From NCBI GenBank assembly GCA_905221605.1, contig CAJNDS010002186.1, forward strand, positions 191,001 to 255,000: a stretch of 64,000 nt of DNA, given 5' to 3'. The translations under genes were made by a program, and so were the position numbers. A model generated the notes under the pieces. That model made no database searches and was not told where the DNA came from. It saw only the letters and a program-made list of their open reading frames with translations. This stretch comes from Symbiodinium natans. Lineage: Eukaryota > Sar > Dinophyceae > Suessiales > Symbiodiniaceae. Positions 47,601 through 58,829 of this stretch are shown piece by piece. Position 1 is the first letter of the stretch; each line of letters starts with the position of its first letter.

Positions 47601-49325
47601 CGCACAAAATCAAGTGGAAGCCCCATCTGCGCATGGACGTGGGGGAGTGCGGTGATGGACCCGCTGGCCAAAGTGACCTGAAGACTTCTAGCAGCTTGAA
47701 AGGGCAATTGCACTGCACTACGATGTAATTCACTTCGGTCGACAGGCATCTAAAACAAGCGAACCAGGAGGCAGGAGCTGCCAGATCTACGGTGGGGGGA
47801 GCCTGATGTTCCTAACGCCCCGCTCCCACGAGAAGAAAAAACAAACATGTGCTTTTGGTGAGTGGACGAACACTATTGACCGTTCGGTTGCCGAAGGACT
47901 CCATGGTAGCCACCCGCTCTCGCAATGATTTTCTTCTTCTGCGGCAGCCCTCTGATGGTGTTGTAATGCCACAAGACTCGCACCTGCCTCGGTGTGAGCA
48001 GGACGATGCAGGCGATGATCATGTGAAGTCTCCAAACCACAGTGAACCACAGTGAACCGCATTGAGTCGAAAGGTATTGGAGGCTGAGAGTACACAGCAA
48101 AGCCACGTGTCATTGGCATCCGAGCCGGACATTCCAAAGAACACTTTGCCTCCCTTCAAGTTTTCTGGAGCCAGGCTGATGATTTTGTCCGCCAGCTCCT
48201 CGAACAAAACCCACTTCTAGACTTCCGCTCCCTCCTCAACCTACGAGGGTCTGCAGGGATCTACGATGGGGCACTAGACCCCAAGAGGAGTTCAAACCTT
48301 GGCAATCCCTGCCACCTCTCCCTCTTCGGGTAACCCTCTCCTATGGCAGAAAAGGAAGAGGACTAGCTTGTTTCATAGCTGCTTTCACATCTCTCATGCG
48401 GTGGCATTTGTAGCTGTCCTCTGCAATGGGAACTTGTCGGCCCGCGAAGCAATGGTAGTAAGACAAGTTCCTGTGACAACGACAGCTCTTTAACAAACTG
48501 AGCCTTCAAATCCTCCCTGAAACGTGTGCCCCGCGTACGTCTGGATCTACTGCATGCGACTCGGACTCTTGGACTTTCGTCCAAAGCTCGAATTAGAAGT
48601 AAGGGTCAGTAGGCGCATGCCCTGGAGAGAGTGTACGAAACACATGCCATCTCTTCTTCTTTTTCCGTGCCGTGCCAAGGGAAAGGCTTCTAATACATCA
48701 CGACAAACACGCGCTGCGCAGAGCAGGGACAACGAGTCGCGCCCCCCAGTAGGCATTCAAAGCGCAGACCGATGTTCCGGCGTCGCTGATTTAAATTACT
48801 TTAAAGACATCCCTCCCTCTGTCTACACGATCGCTAGACCCGCAAGACCGCTAGACGACAAAATTGGAGTGTTGATGAATGTTGAGGAGGAAGACCACCT
48901 TCGACTGCGGCAGAATGCGGCAAAGGACTCAGAAGTCAGGCATGAGTCCGCAGCACACGTATGCGACATGCTCAACTATGTGAATGTGTTGATGGCACGC
49001 TTTGCCTCATCTGGCTCGCGGCTGCTTCCACGAGCTCTTCATGCCCCCAGCCCAGAGCAGTGCACCAAAGCCCTGCCATAGCCTGACACGTGTAAAAGGC
49101 CGAACAACGGCAAAATGCCTCTGACACCTGCGCTGGGAAGTAAGGCGAAACATGTGTGAGACAAGGAAGCACAGAAAGAGCACACAGATCAAGATGATTC
49201 GTCCGGCCAGGGATCTTCGATGTACTCCTTTCCCGCATCGTCGTAGACCATGGCGCCCTTTCCAGCAACGATGCGCAAGGGCTGGCCTGTTCTGCGGCGA
49301 AATGATGCGAGATGCGCAGAAGCCG
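44635..49325 (-). CDS. Class III PLP-dependent aminotransferase, 17 exons
   Basis: Transfers an amino group to pyruvate or another oxo-acid using PLP (omega-amino-acid:pyruvate type). Exons: 49325-49216 (RIVAGKGAMVYDDAGKEYIE), 49082-49006 (AGLWCTALGWGHEELVEAAA), 48470-48419, 48198-48107 (VFFGMSGSDANDT), 47987-47900 (HYNTIRGLPQKKKIIARAGG), 47677-47575 (TLASGSITALP), 47414-47323, 47228-47176 (VAAFFAEPLQGAGGVILP), 46973-46932, 46738-46597 (VGDEVITGFGRTGQMWGC; Asp of DEV binds the PLP nitrogen; CAKQLTSGYVPLS holds the Schiff-base Lys), 46488-46431, 45706-45653 (GHGYTYTGHPVSCA), 45521-45473, 45333-45248, 45071-45009 (GLIGAVELVKEKETKQPYDA), 44927-44827 (ERGLIVRALPHDVVSICPPL) and 44721-44635. They total 1349 nt and stay in frame throughout (about 448 codons, normal family length). 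Donors: 11 GC, 3 GT, 2 GA. The exact amine substrate is not deducible. Confidence 0.93.
45541..45597. repeat. GAACAGAACTCG tandem repeat
   Basis: About four 12-14 bp units in an aminotransferase intron, next to the acceptor at 45522. Confidence 0.85.
45772..45972 (-). other. Lys/Ala/Pro-rich open frame inside an aminotransferase intron
   Basis: In the 46430-45707 intron the minus strand has an open frame with SKVTLAKATPASKSKPAGNA and KPTAKAKHQQS. The composition recalls histone H1-like tails. It may be an unrelated nested small gene, an alternative exon or chance. No flanking splice sites were confirmed. Confidence 0.25.
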
Positions 49326-49699
49326 CTCACATGCCTATCGAACTGCACAGCACCAGTGGCTCTCTCACTTGGACCAGGCGGCTCCCTCGAAGGGACGATA
49401 GGTTTGTCATTGGGTACAGTAGTGACCCCGACTCCGAAGTCTGCGTGGAGGTTGTGAGGTGCCGCATGCCACGGAGTGCCGGGCGGAGTGCCGGCCCCGG
49501 GCAGAGCGCCGGGCGGAGCGCCATGGACCAACGATGAGCCATCTTTGGGAGCCCGGGTCCACAAAAGAATGCAGCACTGTGCCTGAGAAACTAATGGGCT
49601 TCGGCACACAGCGCAATCTGGTGGAGCGAAGAAAGCTGTCGCGCCAGCACTGGCTTCACATGCAGATTCATTGCACATCATTGAACCGATCACTAAACC

Positions 49700-50984
49700 G
49701 AGGCATGATGTCGATAACGAATCGAACATGTACTCAGAGGCCGGGGAGTTTGCATATCAAAGTCATCTGGATCCCTGGATGACACCAGGTAAAGACCTGC
49801 ACAGACCACACTTGAAAGCTGCATCTGCCACCAACGTGCAGCAACACACCGAACGACACCGAGACACTGCACACCGAGACTCTGGCTTGTTGTTTCCACT
49901 TTGTGGGTTTGCTCCAAGTCGTCCCTGATTTGCTTCAAAGTCTCATGCTTCTCTGCAAAGTTGTCCTGCAAAGGGGCACATTCGAAACCCTTCGGATCCC
50001 TGCGTCCCTGTACTGTCCAACTGGTCAGGTCCTCCTTGTTGTTTGCAATGTCCTGGTCCACCTCAGGAACAGTTGGCTTGCGCAGGTTCCCAGAAGAGAG
50101 CAGCACGCGCCAAACAAGACCCATTCAAGTTTCGCCTTTGTTCGCACCATGCGAAATGGGACGCCGTGGCGCTCCAATTCACCACGCAATGCGACCTGAG
50201 CATGAAGTGCAGCTGTGACTAGAAAAGTGCAACATATGTAGTGTGAGGGCTCTGTACCCTGCCTCCATCTCGGTGAAACGTCCCGCCGTCACCACAACAA
50301 CTTCATCAAAGTACCGAAGCCCCATGTCCTCCAGGATTTGTAGAAGTGTAGACTAAGCTCCGTACTAGGCCTCTCATTCAGCTCTCCCCTCTTATGCTCC
50401 TGGAGATAGCTCTCAGCCGGGACTGCCGCTGTCCCGGCACCAGGAAGATCCCAAAGGCGGACAAGGGGGCTCGGCACAAGCTCAAGCCAAATTCGCCCCC
50501 AAATGTTCCCCAAAACCCCTTGGAATTTCAGCATATTTCAGCTGCATTTGTGCTTGCGAATTTACCATGAGGCAGCCGCTGATTTGGATACGGATACCTT
50601 GCGGCCGCGCAGGATCTTCTTGTCTTCTACGCCAGCTGCAGAAAGAGAAAGAGAGAGAGAGAGAGATGAGTGAGGTGAAGTGGAGACTTCGTTGAGAGAC
50701 CCCGAGGCAGCCGAGGCAGAGACATGGTGGGTGCCCGGGTCGTCTCGTTCACGCCAACCGCCGCCCATCCCTCGGCTTGGGGCCGCAGCTTCCGCAGCCT
50801 CTCAATCCATTGGAGGGAGCGTCGAGTTCTACAAACTCTGCTTGCAAAAGCTCCGCGGCCTGTTGATCAGCAGGGATTTGCCCACACCGGAATTGCCCAC
50901 AACCGCTATGTTGATGCAATCCTCAACCTTCTCCTGGCCAAGGCCACAAAAGGCTACAAGCTCTGACAAGGCATTGACGAGAAC
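49700..50984 (-). CDS. IRG-type (immunity-related) GTPase, multi-exon
   Basis: GTP-binding protein of the IIGP/IRG class, dynamin-like in animals. Exons: 50984-50860 carries G1 (INIAVVGNSGVGKSLLIN); from 50798, LRKLRPQAEGWAAVGVNETT with the switch I threonines; about 50475-50400, G3 VRLWDLPGAGTAAVPAESYL; 50328-50263, DMGLRYFDEVVVVTAGRFTE; 50195-50136, GELERHGVPFRMVRTK; 50061-50032, VDQDIANNKE (30 nt); from 49965, DNFAEKHETLKQIRDDLEQT; near 49770, YLVSSRDPDDFDM. The G4 motif TKVD is formed across an intron. Resolved donors are GC (50859, 50262, 50135) and GA (50399, 50031). The C-terminal helical part after DDFDM was not found, and the aminotransferase starts about 400 bp downstream. The coiled-coil exons at 51.6-52.4 kb may be its N-terminus. 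Role in this cell is unknown. Confidence 0.88.
50640..50665. repeat. (GA)n microsatellite
   Basis: In an intron of the IRG GTPase gene between switch I and G3 exons. Confidence 0.9.
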
Positions 50985-51639
50985 CTGCCCAGAGAAAAGA
51001 CAGCAAAAGAGAATCACACTGAAGAGAGAACCCCCGTTGCCCCTGTGCCAGATTCGGCAAAGACGCGCCGGGTCTTCAAGCCAAGCCTTGGTGTATTGGC
51101 ACTTCTACGCGTGCAAAGAGCACGACATGGCTTCTCTCTGTGGTTAGGGCATGTTGTGGCCCAGTTTACTGGCAACTTTGGTTTTGCTACTAGGGAATAT
51201 TCGCCTCGGGCCCCATGAGCAGAAGCGGCTGCCAACGGTTGCTAGCTGCGCTGCGCCTCACCCGCCCCTTGCGTTTCTTCTTCGTTTCTCTTCGTTTTTG
51301 GAGAGGGAAACCGAGGTTTCCACGCGGCGAATGTGCAGTTCGTTGGCCTGACCCCGCGTGCGGACGCATGAGTTTACGGGTCTTGCCCCTTCCAGAGGCC
51401 TCCCTAAACACCCCCCTGCATTCTTAGGGACCTCCAAGTGAGGACCCAGATAGCCCCGAGGGCAGGGCCGTGCCAAAGCGATGTGTTGTGCTTTGTGATC
51501 GGGAGCAACTATGGCGTAGGGCTTCTAGGCATTTAGGATATACTAGGGTTGGAGCTTGTAGGGGGGGTGTAAGTACAGCAGCTACAGAGCTGGCACAGAG
51601 CACGCTCCATCTGCACCGTGGTGTACATGTTTTTTCCAG

Positions 51640-52380
51640 GGCAGCGGCAGGTTGCGGATAGTTCCGTCTCGCCTCCTCGCGGCTTCGCTGAGACTCTTTC
51701 TCGGCCTCTTCGGCCATGACAGACACTCAAACAAGCTCATCACACGACTTCCAGAATTTGGCTGCTGATGGCAGATCCGTGGATCCCAGGGTCCCAGAGG
51801 CCTGCAACTCGGCCTCTCTTCTTGCAATGTCAGCCGCTTTGGCCCGAATTTCCTCAACGTCATGGGCAGAAGTTCTGGAGCAAATGCATGAAAGCTTTGT
51901 GAACTGCTGTAGTTGCATGGGCTCTCCTCCTTTTCCGCTCCAAGCTGTTCCCGTTCCTGCAGCTCCGAATAGCAACTCCGCTTGGCACATTTTGGTGTCG
52001 CCATTCGCACCTTGGAAAACTGTTCTTGCAGGGAACCCAGCTCCGCGACCAGGTCCTTCAAACGGCGGGCTTCCTGGATGGCCCAGTGCAGCAGTTCCAC
52101 AGAGTTCTACAATTCTACAACACAGCACGATACAGACCTTTTGCTGAACCGGTTGAGCCATTTCAAGATACGTGCCGGCCTCCGGCTTGACAGTGCGAGG
52201 AACATGCGACGGGGCAGCCTTCTGCCGCTCAGCGAGTCCTGCGCCACGGCGCTTTCGTTGGACGTGCGACCGTGCGACAGCCCCCTTGTGACTCGAGCCA
52301 GCTTGTCGTCGGCAGTTGTCCTTCAACCAGAGCATCTGCCAGGAGGTCTTCTTCTGGCCTGTCAGCCGTGCCAACTATTT
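51640..52380 (-). CDS. Coiled-coil exons, possibly 5' part of the IRG gene
   Basis: Minus-strand exons near 52335 (DRPEEDLLADALVEGQLP), 52100-52000 (MELLHWAIQEARRLKDLVAE), 51985 (SELQEREQLGAEKE), 51870 (DVEEIRAKAADIARREAELQ) and 51725-51640 (MAEEAEKESQRSREEARRNY). Heptad-like charge patterns suggest one coiled coil spread over several exons. They are on the same strand and 0.6 kb upstream of the GTPase P-loop exon, so one gene is possible; a separate gene is the alternative. Confidence 0.5.
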
Positions 52381-52699
52381 CAGACCGCTGTCACCAAAGC
52401 AAGGCCCCCACGACGGCTCCAGCTGCTTCAGCCACTCCTGGTTTCTTGGATACTGAAACTTCAACGTGGTTGAGACATCACCTTGGCGAGCAAAATCTGC
52501 GCCTGCGCTGACGGCGCATCGAATGTCAGCCCGGCCAGATGGGACCTGCCGGCCATGTCTTAACGGCCGCGCACAGATTGTTTGCAACCTGTTACCCCTT
52601 TTTTTCACCCTTCCCATTGGCTGTCTCTTCGCCAAGCTGCGCCCCGGCATCCGCCGAGGACTCAGCAGGCCGTGACTCCCAGGTCCTGAGTCGAATTAA

Positions 52700-52870
52700 A
52701 AGGAGGGGCTGCAGCCGTGTTTTTACCACAACAGTCGCACCAGACATCCAGGAGCCCCTGCTGCCCGGCAGAATCCACATCAGAGCGGCGCTTAAAGAGC
52801 GCGGAGAGCAGCTCCTCAGCGACTGAAAGCGCATGCCGCCTTCGTTTCGTGCATGCAGGCCTTCGGTCAC
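52700..52870 (-). CDS. Candidate unrecognised exon
   Basis: Reads HALSVAEELLSALFKRRSDV and QQGLLDVWCDCCGK. Looks coding. A further short frame near 52460-52390 (EVSVSKKPGVAEAAGAVVGA) may belong with it. Family unknown. Confidence 0.35.
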
Positions 52871-53099
52871 ACGTATCCGTGACACTGAGGGAACTGGCCG
52901 ATGGCATCGCGGCAGCAGGCCGCGGAAGACTGAAATGCGAATTCGGCTCTGTAGTTGTGGCATGTTGGCTGTGCTGAGGAATTGCTTAGTGGCTTGGTGG
53001 ACTTGAGTCTCCCTCTGATCCCTGCATGGCTCCGTGCACTTCCTTGCTCTACTCGAAGTCCTCGACTCTGCGCAACGGCCGGTAAGCAGGATCTCCGGT

Positions 53100-55080
53100 G
53101 GCAGTCCAACTCGCAGCAACTAGTGGCTAAATCGTGACTAAATAGCATATCCCTGCCGCATTATTGCATCCGCAAGCAATCACAGGATAACTCGAAAGAC
53201 GTTTGGTGCATGCTGAAAGTGAGACACTGGTGAGACGTTGATGCTCATGACGCGAGTGAAACTGCAGGCTATGAGACCAGCCGGAACATGGCAAGTGTAC
53301 AACAGCTACTAGTAACTCGACAAACAATATTGTCTATCAATCAGGGCAGGTGGCTCTTGAAGAGAGCGAGCGGGGAAGAGAGAGAGAGAGAGAGAGAGCG
53401 AGAGATAGAGAGAGAGCGGGTGGGGGTACGAATTTACACCACTTCCTGAACTTTCTGGGACCTTTCTGGCACCTCTGCATCTCTGTACATGGCGCCAACC
53501 GGTAGAACCGGCAGAAAAAGCTCAGGTGACTTGGAAAATCGCGTCACGAGCAAACCGGCCTATGTATGCATTGTGTTCACTCCCGGCAGGCGCATTAAGC
53601 CTCTGACAACACTTGGACCAATGTGGCACCGTTTGAATGGCCAGATGACAGGGTCCCAGCCAGAGCCAAGGGTGGTGGACGCGGAGGTGGAGGGAGTGAA
53701 ATGCCATGCGTCCTCGAGATTGACAGCATGCCAAGAGCATGACAACCATTCATTGCACATTGCACACATTTACACACATTTGCACCCAGTTGCACACACT
53801 CCTCCCTCCGGATGTAAGATGTGCATGAATGTGCCCTCTGCTGTGCCCTCAATGCCCCGTCAACGATCACACTGGGGCCCGGCTTGGTCGAAAGGGCGGT
53901 GATTCGGGTGAGCGATCCGCTCTTGGATGTTGAAAAAAAATGTGGTTGTGCTACAGTGTGCTACAACCTGCCACAATGTGATCTACAAAGTGCTACAGTC
54001 CGCACTTTCACGCAAAAGATAGTGGCTCATCACACGTCCCGGACTGATCTTGGAACACTTGGACTGTGAGTATTCTGGGCCGCCATGACACTCGATGATC
54101 TCTCGATGATCACCTCATGATCGTGGTGTGGTTTTCAGAGCTAAGAGCTCCCTCCTTCGCTAGTCGCGTGTGATCTTGGGAACTCCACTTAAGCCATCGC
54201 AAACCTGAGTCTGGCTTTGCGCAGCTGCAGCTTGTGCCGCGGACATCGTCTGGGTATACGGCAACTGTTCGCTTTTTATGGGCCATGGCACATCGTCCGT
54301 TGAGCCAGCAACAACGTCCTTTTGCAAACACTAAAAACGTGGCACGGGATGGTTGGGACCAAGGCTTGATCCAGGCCGCAATGCCGTCAATGAAAGAGCG
54401 AAAGTATGCGAAAGTGCTACTGGCACCGAAGCCAATGGATGTGGTCAGCTTGTCTCAGACTCTGCCAGTGTCTATGCCTGTGCGATTCATCTAGAGGGCG
54501 GTGGCTTTCATGACTTTGCCCTTTGGCGAAAACATGCATGAGCCGCTCAAATACATGCAACAAGCAAACACGTGAACTTGGTCCATCAATAGCGAGACAG
54601 CTTCAATGGTCACTGACGCCTTAAATGGCATAGCAAAGACAGCAGTATATCCGTCTACCATGTGCCTCCAGCCGACAAGCATCTGGAACAGTCAAGCAGA
54701 CCCCTTCACGCGGAGCTGCAATCCGATGCTCTGGGCCGGTCCAACGAGGGGTGGGCAGTGGGACAAGAAAATGCGTGGGGTCTTCAGACCACCCTGGCCA
54801 CAACAAGCATGCGAGCGCAGAAGGTGCACTCGTTGCACAGCCTGCTGACTGCAAGTGCGGGTCCCACGTGTGGGTCCCACGTGCGGGGTCGGCTGTTCTC
54901 CGGGGCGTCCTTTCTGCTCCTTTCTCCTTGCTGCTCGACCCGCGAAGTCGTTTTTCTCGCGTCTGCAGCCCGTGCGGAATGGCTTTTGGGCGCGGCTGCC
55001 AAGGGGGGGGGGGGGGGGGGCGCGCACGCGCGCGCAAGCGTGTACTGATTCAAAAAGCCAGTGCCTTGGATGGTGCAGCG
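53100..55080. other. Region with no supported gene
   Basis: Contains GA repeats at 53376-53416, an 18-G run at 55003-55020 and one weak minus-strand frame near 54250-54160 starting MSAAQAAAAQSQTQV. Long frames around 54.6-55.1 kb depend on the G run. Confidence 0.4.
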
Positions 55081-55124
55081 ACAGCATCACTGAGGCCAAA
55101 GCTGCTCGCCGATAATCGGATTGA

Positions 55125-55260
55125 ACCTAGAAATAGTTGCACGGCCATGGTTTTCCAGTCGACTTACAATCTCTAAAAATGAACCCCAGTCTGTCGACGA
55201 TTCTGCACAATTAATGTTAGGAGCAAGCAAGGCCCAGGCCCTAGGTGATTTCGCATAGCC
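55125..55260 (-). CDS. Candidate unrecognised exon
   Basis: Reads LLAPNINCAESSTDWGSFLE and IVSRLENHGRATISRFNPII. Protein-like; no family or partner exon recognised. Confidence 0.3.
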
Positions 55261-55639
55261 AGCGCGGCTTCGCGCACTCTCGAGCGATACCTCTGCTCGT
55301 CCCCTAGCCGTTCTGTACCCCTCCACGAAACATAGGAGCCTGGTCCTGTTATCTAAAAGCCTTGCAGCGCCTTACAGCAAACAGGGATACCGGATCATGT
55401 TGTCGTGGTGTTCCAGCTGCGCCCCGGCAGGAGTCCTGTCATAGCCTCACGTTTGTGGCACGCTCCACTCTTCGAATGAGAAGCGAAATCCAGCGATCCA
55501 CTCAACTTGGCTGCGGGCAATGGTTCACGATGTTGAAGGGCTGGCCTGTTGCAGCAGACAAGGCCACAAGACTCCACAACACATATGTCGTGGCACAGCA
55601 CGTGACCTGAGACGTTTTTTCGGCCCATCATCGGGTCGT

Positions 55640-57170
55640 GCTGCATCCGCGACACTCGGTCTACATCTCCCTGCATGCATATGAAACGCTTCGACAGATG
55701 CGAGAGTGCTTTGCAACGCTGAAGTCTCACACGCTCCTCGTCCTCTGTCCTTGCTGTTAGTCCTGCCTGGTCTGCATTCGCGATACATCGCCATCGGTGC
55801 TCCTCCCTGTCGTATTTTCCCTTGCGCCGGGCCTCAGCAAGAAAGCTCAACTGTCGAAACCCTGAGAAGCGTCAAAGGCTCGCCGGGCCTCTGTGATTTC
55901 ATCTCGGACAACTTTGGCATGCTCACGTTCTGCATAGTTCACCTGCAAAGGACAGAGCCTTGGCAACGCTGTGAAGCTCCGGGTGATCCCAGCGATCCCG
56001 GCGCCTCTTCACAGTGAGGTCCCGCCGTCATTCTTTCTCGGGGCCCCAAGTAGCCAGGGCAATTGAGGACCTCCGAAGCCACACTCCGAGGACAAGCAAT
56101 CAACGCTCTCAACACACGAAGGCTCGAGTCCGGCTGAGGCCAGCACTACATCGATGGGGTTGTCTCTGTTCCTTGAAGATTCGGCGCATTCTTTTGCTAT
56201 AAATGTTGCTGTGCTGCTGTATGTCGACCGAGGCACTCGTAGCGGAAGAAACCCCCGGAGCGGTGGCGCAGCCGCTCCTGCGAAGGAGGTGCAAGGACTT
56301 GGGACCCCCTTGCACATGCTGCAATCGCTTTCCGCTCGATGAACTTGCTGCTCGAACATGCCAAGCTCTTTCGAAAACTCAGAGTCGAGACCTTCTCCAG
56401 CTCATCCTTTGTCTTCAGCGCATGTCGCACTGATCTCGACCTCTTCTTGCACATGTGAAGAACACGAGAAGCGAGCGCAGGCAAGCTCTCAGTTTCAAGC
56501 CTCGGCTGCATGGTCAACCAAGATCCTCCTTTCACGAGATCTCAAAGCAACACAGCAAGGAAACCCTAAGCAACGCGAAGCACCACAAAAAACGACATGC
56601 GCCTGCCCAGCTCCAAGCTTGGAGAAGCTCACGGAGCCGAAAGCTGCGTCTGTCCGATCCGCGTCGAACTGTCGGACTTTGTGTCGGCCACGGTGTGGCC
56701 ACGGTTTGTGCGAAGCGAACAAGTTGAACATGCTCAGCGGTGACATGATGGATTTCTTAAGGGGCCGCGTTGATGGTTCTGGATGCTCTGGCTGTGAAAC
56801 GTCATGAGCGCATGGGTCTTAGTGTGCAAAGCCAGCAAGGCTCTTGGAGCCCTTTCCTGGTCTGCCTGCCCACCGCACCCAGATCCAACTAATGCCTGAA
56901 CAGGATCCAGACCTGGCCAAATCATTATCTTGACCTCTCCGCGCTCGGCGAACAGATCACGCAAACCTGCACATCACTGCAACTCGCTTGGCAGCTTGTA
57001 GGTGAGATCCTTCTACTCGCAGTGCGGTTTCAAAGCAGCGCTAGGTTCAGGGCTTCTTCCTCCGCTTGCGTTCCCCCGGGGTCAGCCGCCGCCGTTCCCC
57101 CAGCACATCCATCGGCTTGCGAAGTCGTTTGCCATGCTGCAGCCTGTCGCATTCGCAGAGAAAAGCCCGA
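55640..57170 (-). CDS. Charged helical protein, multi-exon, unrecognised
   Basis: Minus-strand exons near 57150-57060 (HGKRLRKPMDVLGERRRLTP then a basic tail), 56960 (MRDLFAERGEVKIMIWPGLD), 56400-56310 (EGLDSEFSKELGMFEQQVHR), 55960-55860 (YAEREHAKVVRDEITEARRA) and 55850-55730 (LAEARRKGKYDREEHRWRCI). All are charged and helix-forming. Order and strand suggest one gene, but no domain is recognised and joins were not resolved. Confidence 0.4.
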
Positions 57171-57327
57171 ACAAAGACTTTCTTCCACGTTACCACAAAG
57201 GAGTCAAAGAGTCGGGCTTCCACAGCTTGTGCCGAGACAGCGGAGGCAGCGCCTGCAAACGGCGCAGAAATGCTCTCCTCCTTTGGTTGAATGTGCGGAT
57301 TTATGTCTATGCGGTGATTTCTCAAAA

Positions 57328-57455
57328 CCCCGTGTCCCCCATGTCCCCCATGTCCCACGTGTCCCCCTGTGTCCCACGTGTCCCCGGTGTGTCCGTGTCC
57401 CCCGTGTCCCCCGGGTCCCAAGTGTCCAACGTGTCCCACGTGTCTCACGTGTCTC
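57328..57455. repeat. (GTGTCCCAC)n nonamer-like array
   Basis: About 13 imperfect 9-10 bp units of GTGTCCCMY type. Because the unit is about nine bases, frames stay open and give Gly-Thr-Arg or Gly-His-Val repeats. Confidence 0.85.
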
Positions 57456-57459
57456 ACAT

Positions 57460-58120
57460 TCCTCGACGTTGGTCGTTGCCGGATCCAGTCTCTTCTCCTT
57501 TGCCTTCGCACGATTCGACAGCAAAACCGCAAGGCTCTACACCACCCCACAGCACCAGGGCACTCGCAATCATGCGCTCACGTGTGAAGCGATCTCCTCA
57601 GTGCAGCGAACGAGGACCACAACAAGAATTGTGGAGAAGCGCAGCAGCTCAAACCGACATTCAAACCATGTTTACGTAGTTCATGCTCAGCCAGTAGCGT
57701 CGTTTCTCAACACCCGGAGCATCGAAGCTTTGAAGAGGATCCTGCGAGCAACCCACCACCACAAGCGGTTGCCTTCGGTGACACTTGCAAGGCCTCTGAG
57801 AAGCAGATAGAAGCAGTTAGCATCTCATGCTGACCGAAAAGATGAGCAAAGGGTGCCTGCTGCTTGGCCTTCATCAAGCGTTTCCTTAGGAGGAGCTGTG
57901 CAGGAGCTGCATGCTCGCGCTAGTCGTTGCTAACTGGTGGGAAGCCTAGTTGAGAATGCTGGAACGGCTGGAACTCGCTGTGTTCATTGCTGTGCTGATG
58001 ACGTGTGAGGCTATGCACACTGTGCTGTGGTTTACCCCCCTCCCCCAGCTTTTCGCCCGTACTGAGGTGTAGAGGCTGTAACTTCTTGCGACGATGGTCT
58101 TACAAATCAATCAACAAAGC
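57460..58120. other. Spacer downstream of the helicase fragment
   Basis: No exon supported on either strand; the plus-strand frames here continue from the nonamer array. Confidence 0.4.
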
Positions 58121-58679
<559 letters not shown>

Positions 58680-58829
58680 ACTGCGAGAGAGGGAGAGCTC
58701 TCCTCTCCCCCCTCTCTCTTCTTCTTCTGCCCAGCGAAAAGAGTCCCCTGTCTCTCTCTGCCTCTGTCTCTCTGTCTCTCCGTCTCTCTCGCTCAGCATC
58801 TCAGCCAAAGCCACCGCCTGACCGAACTG

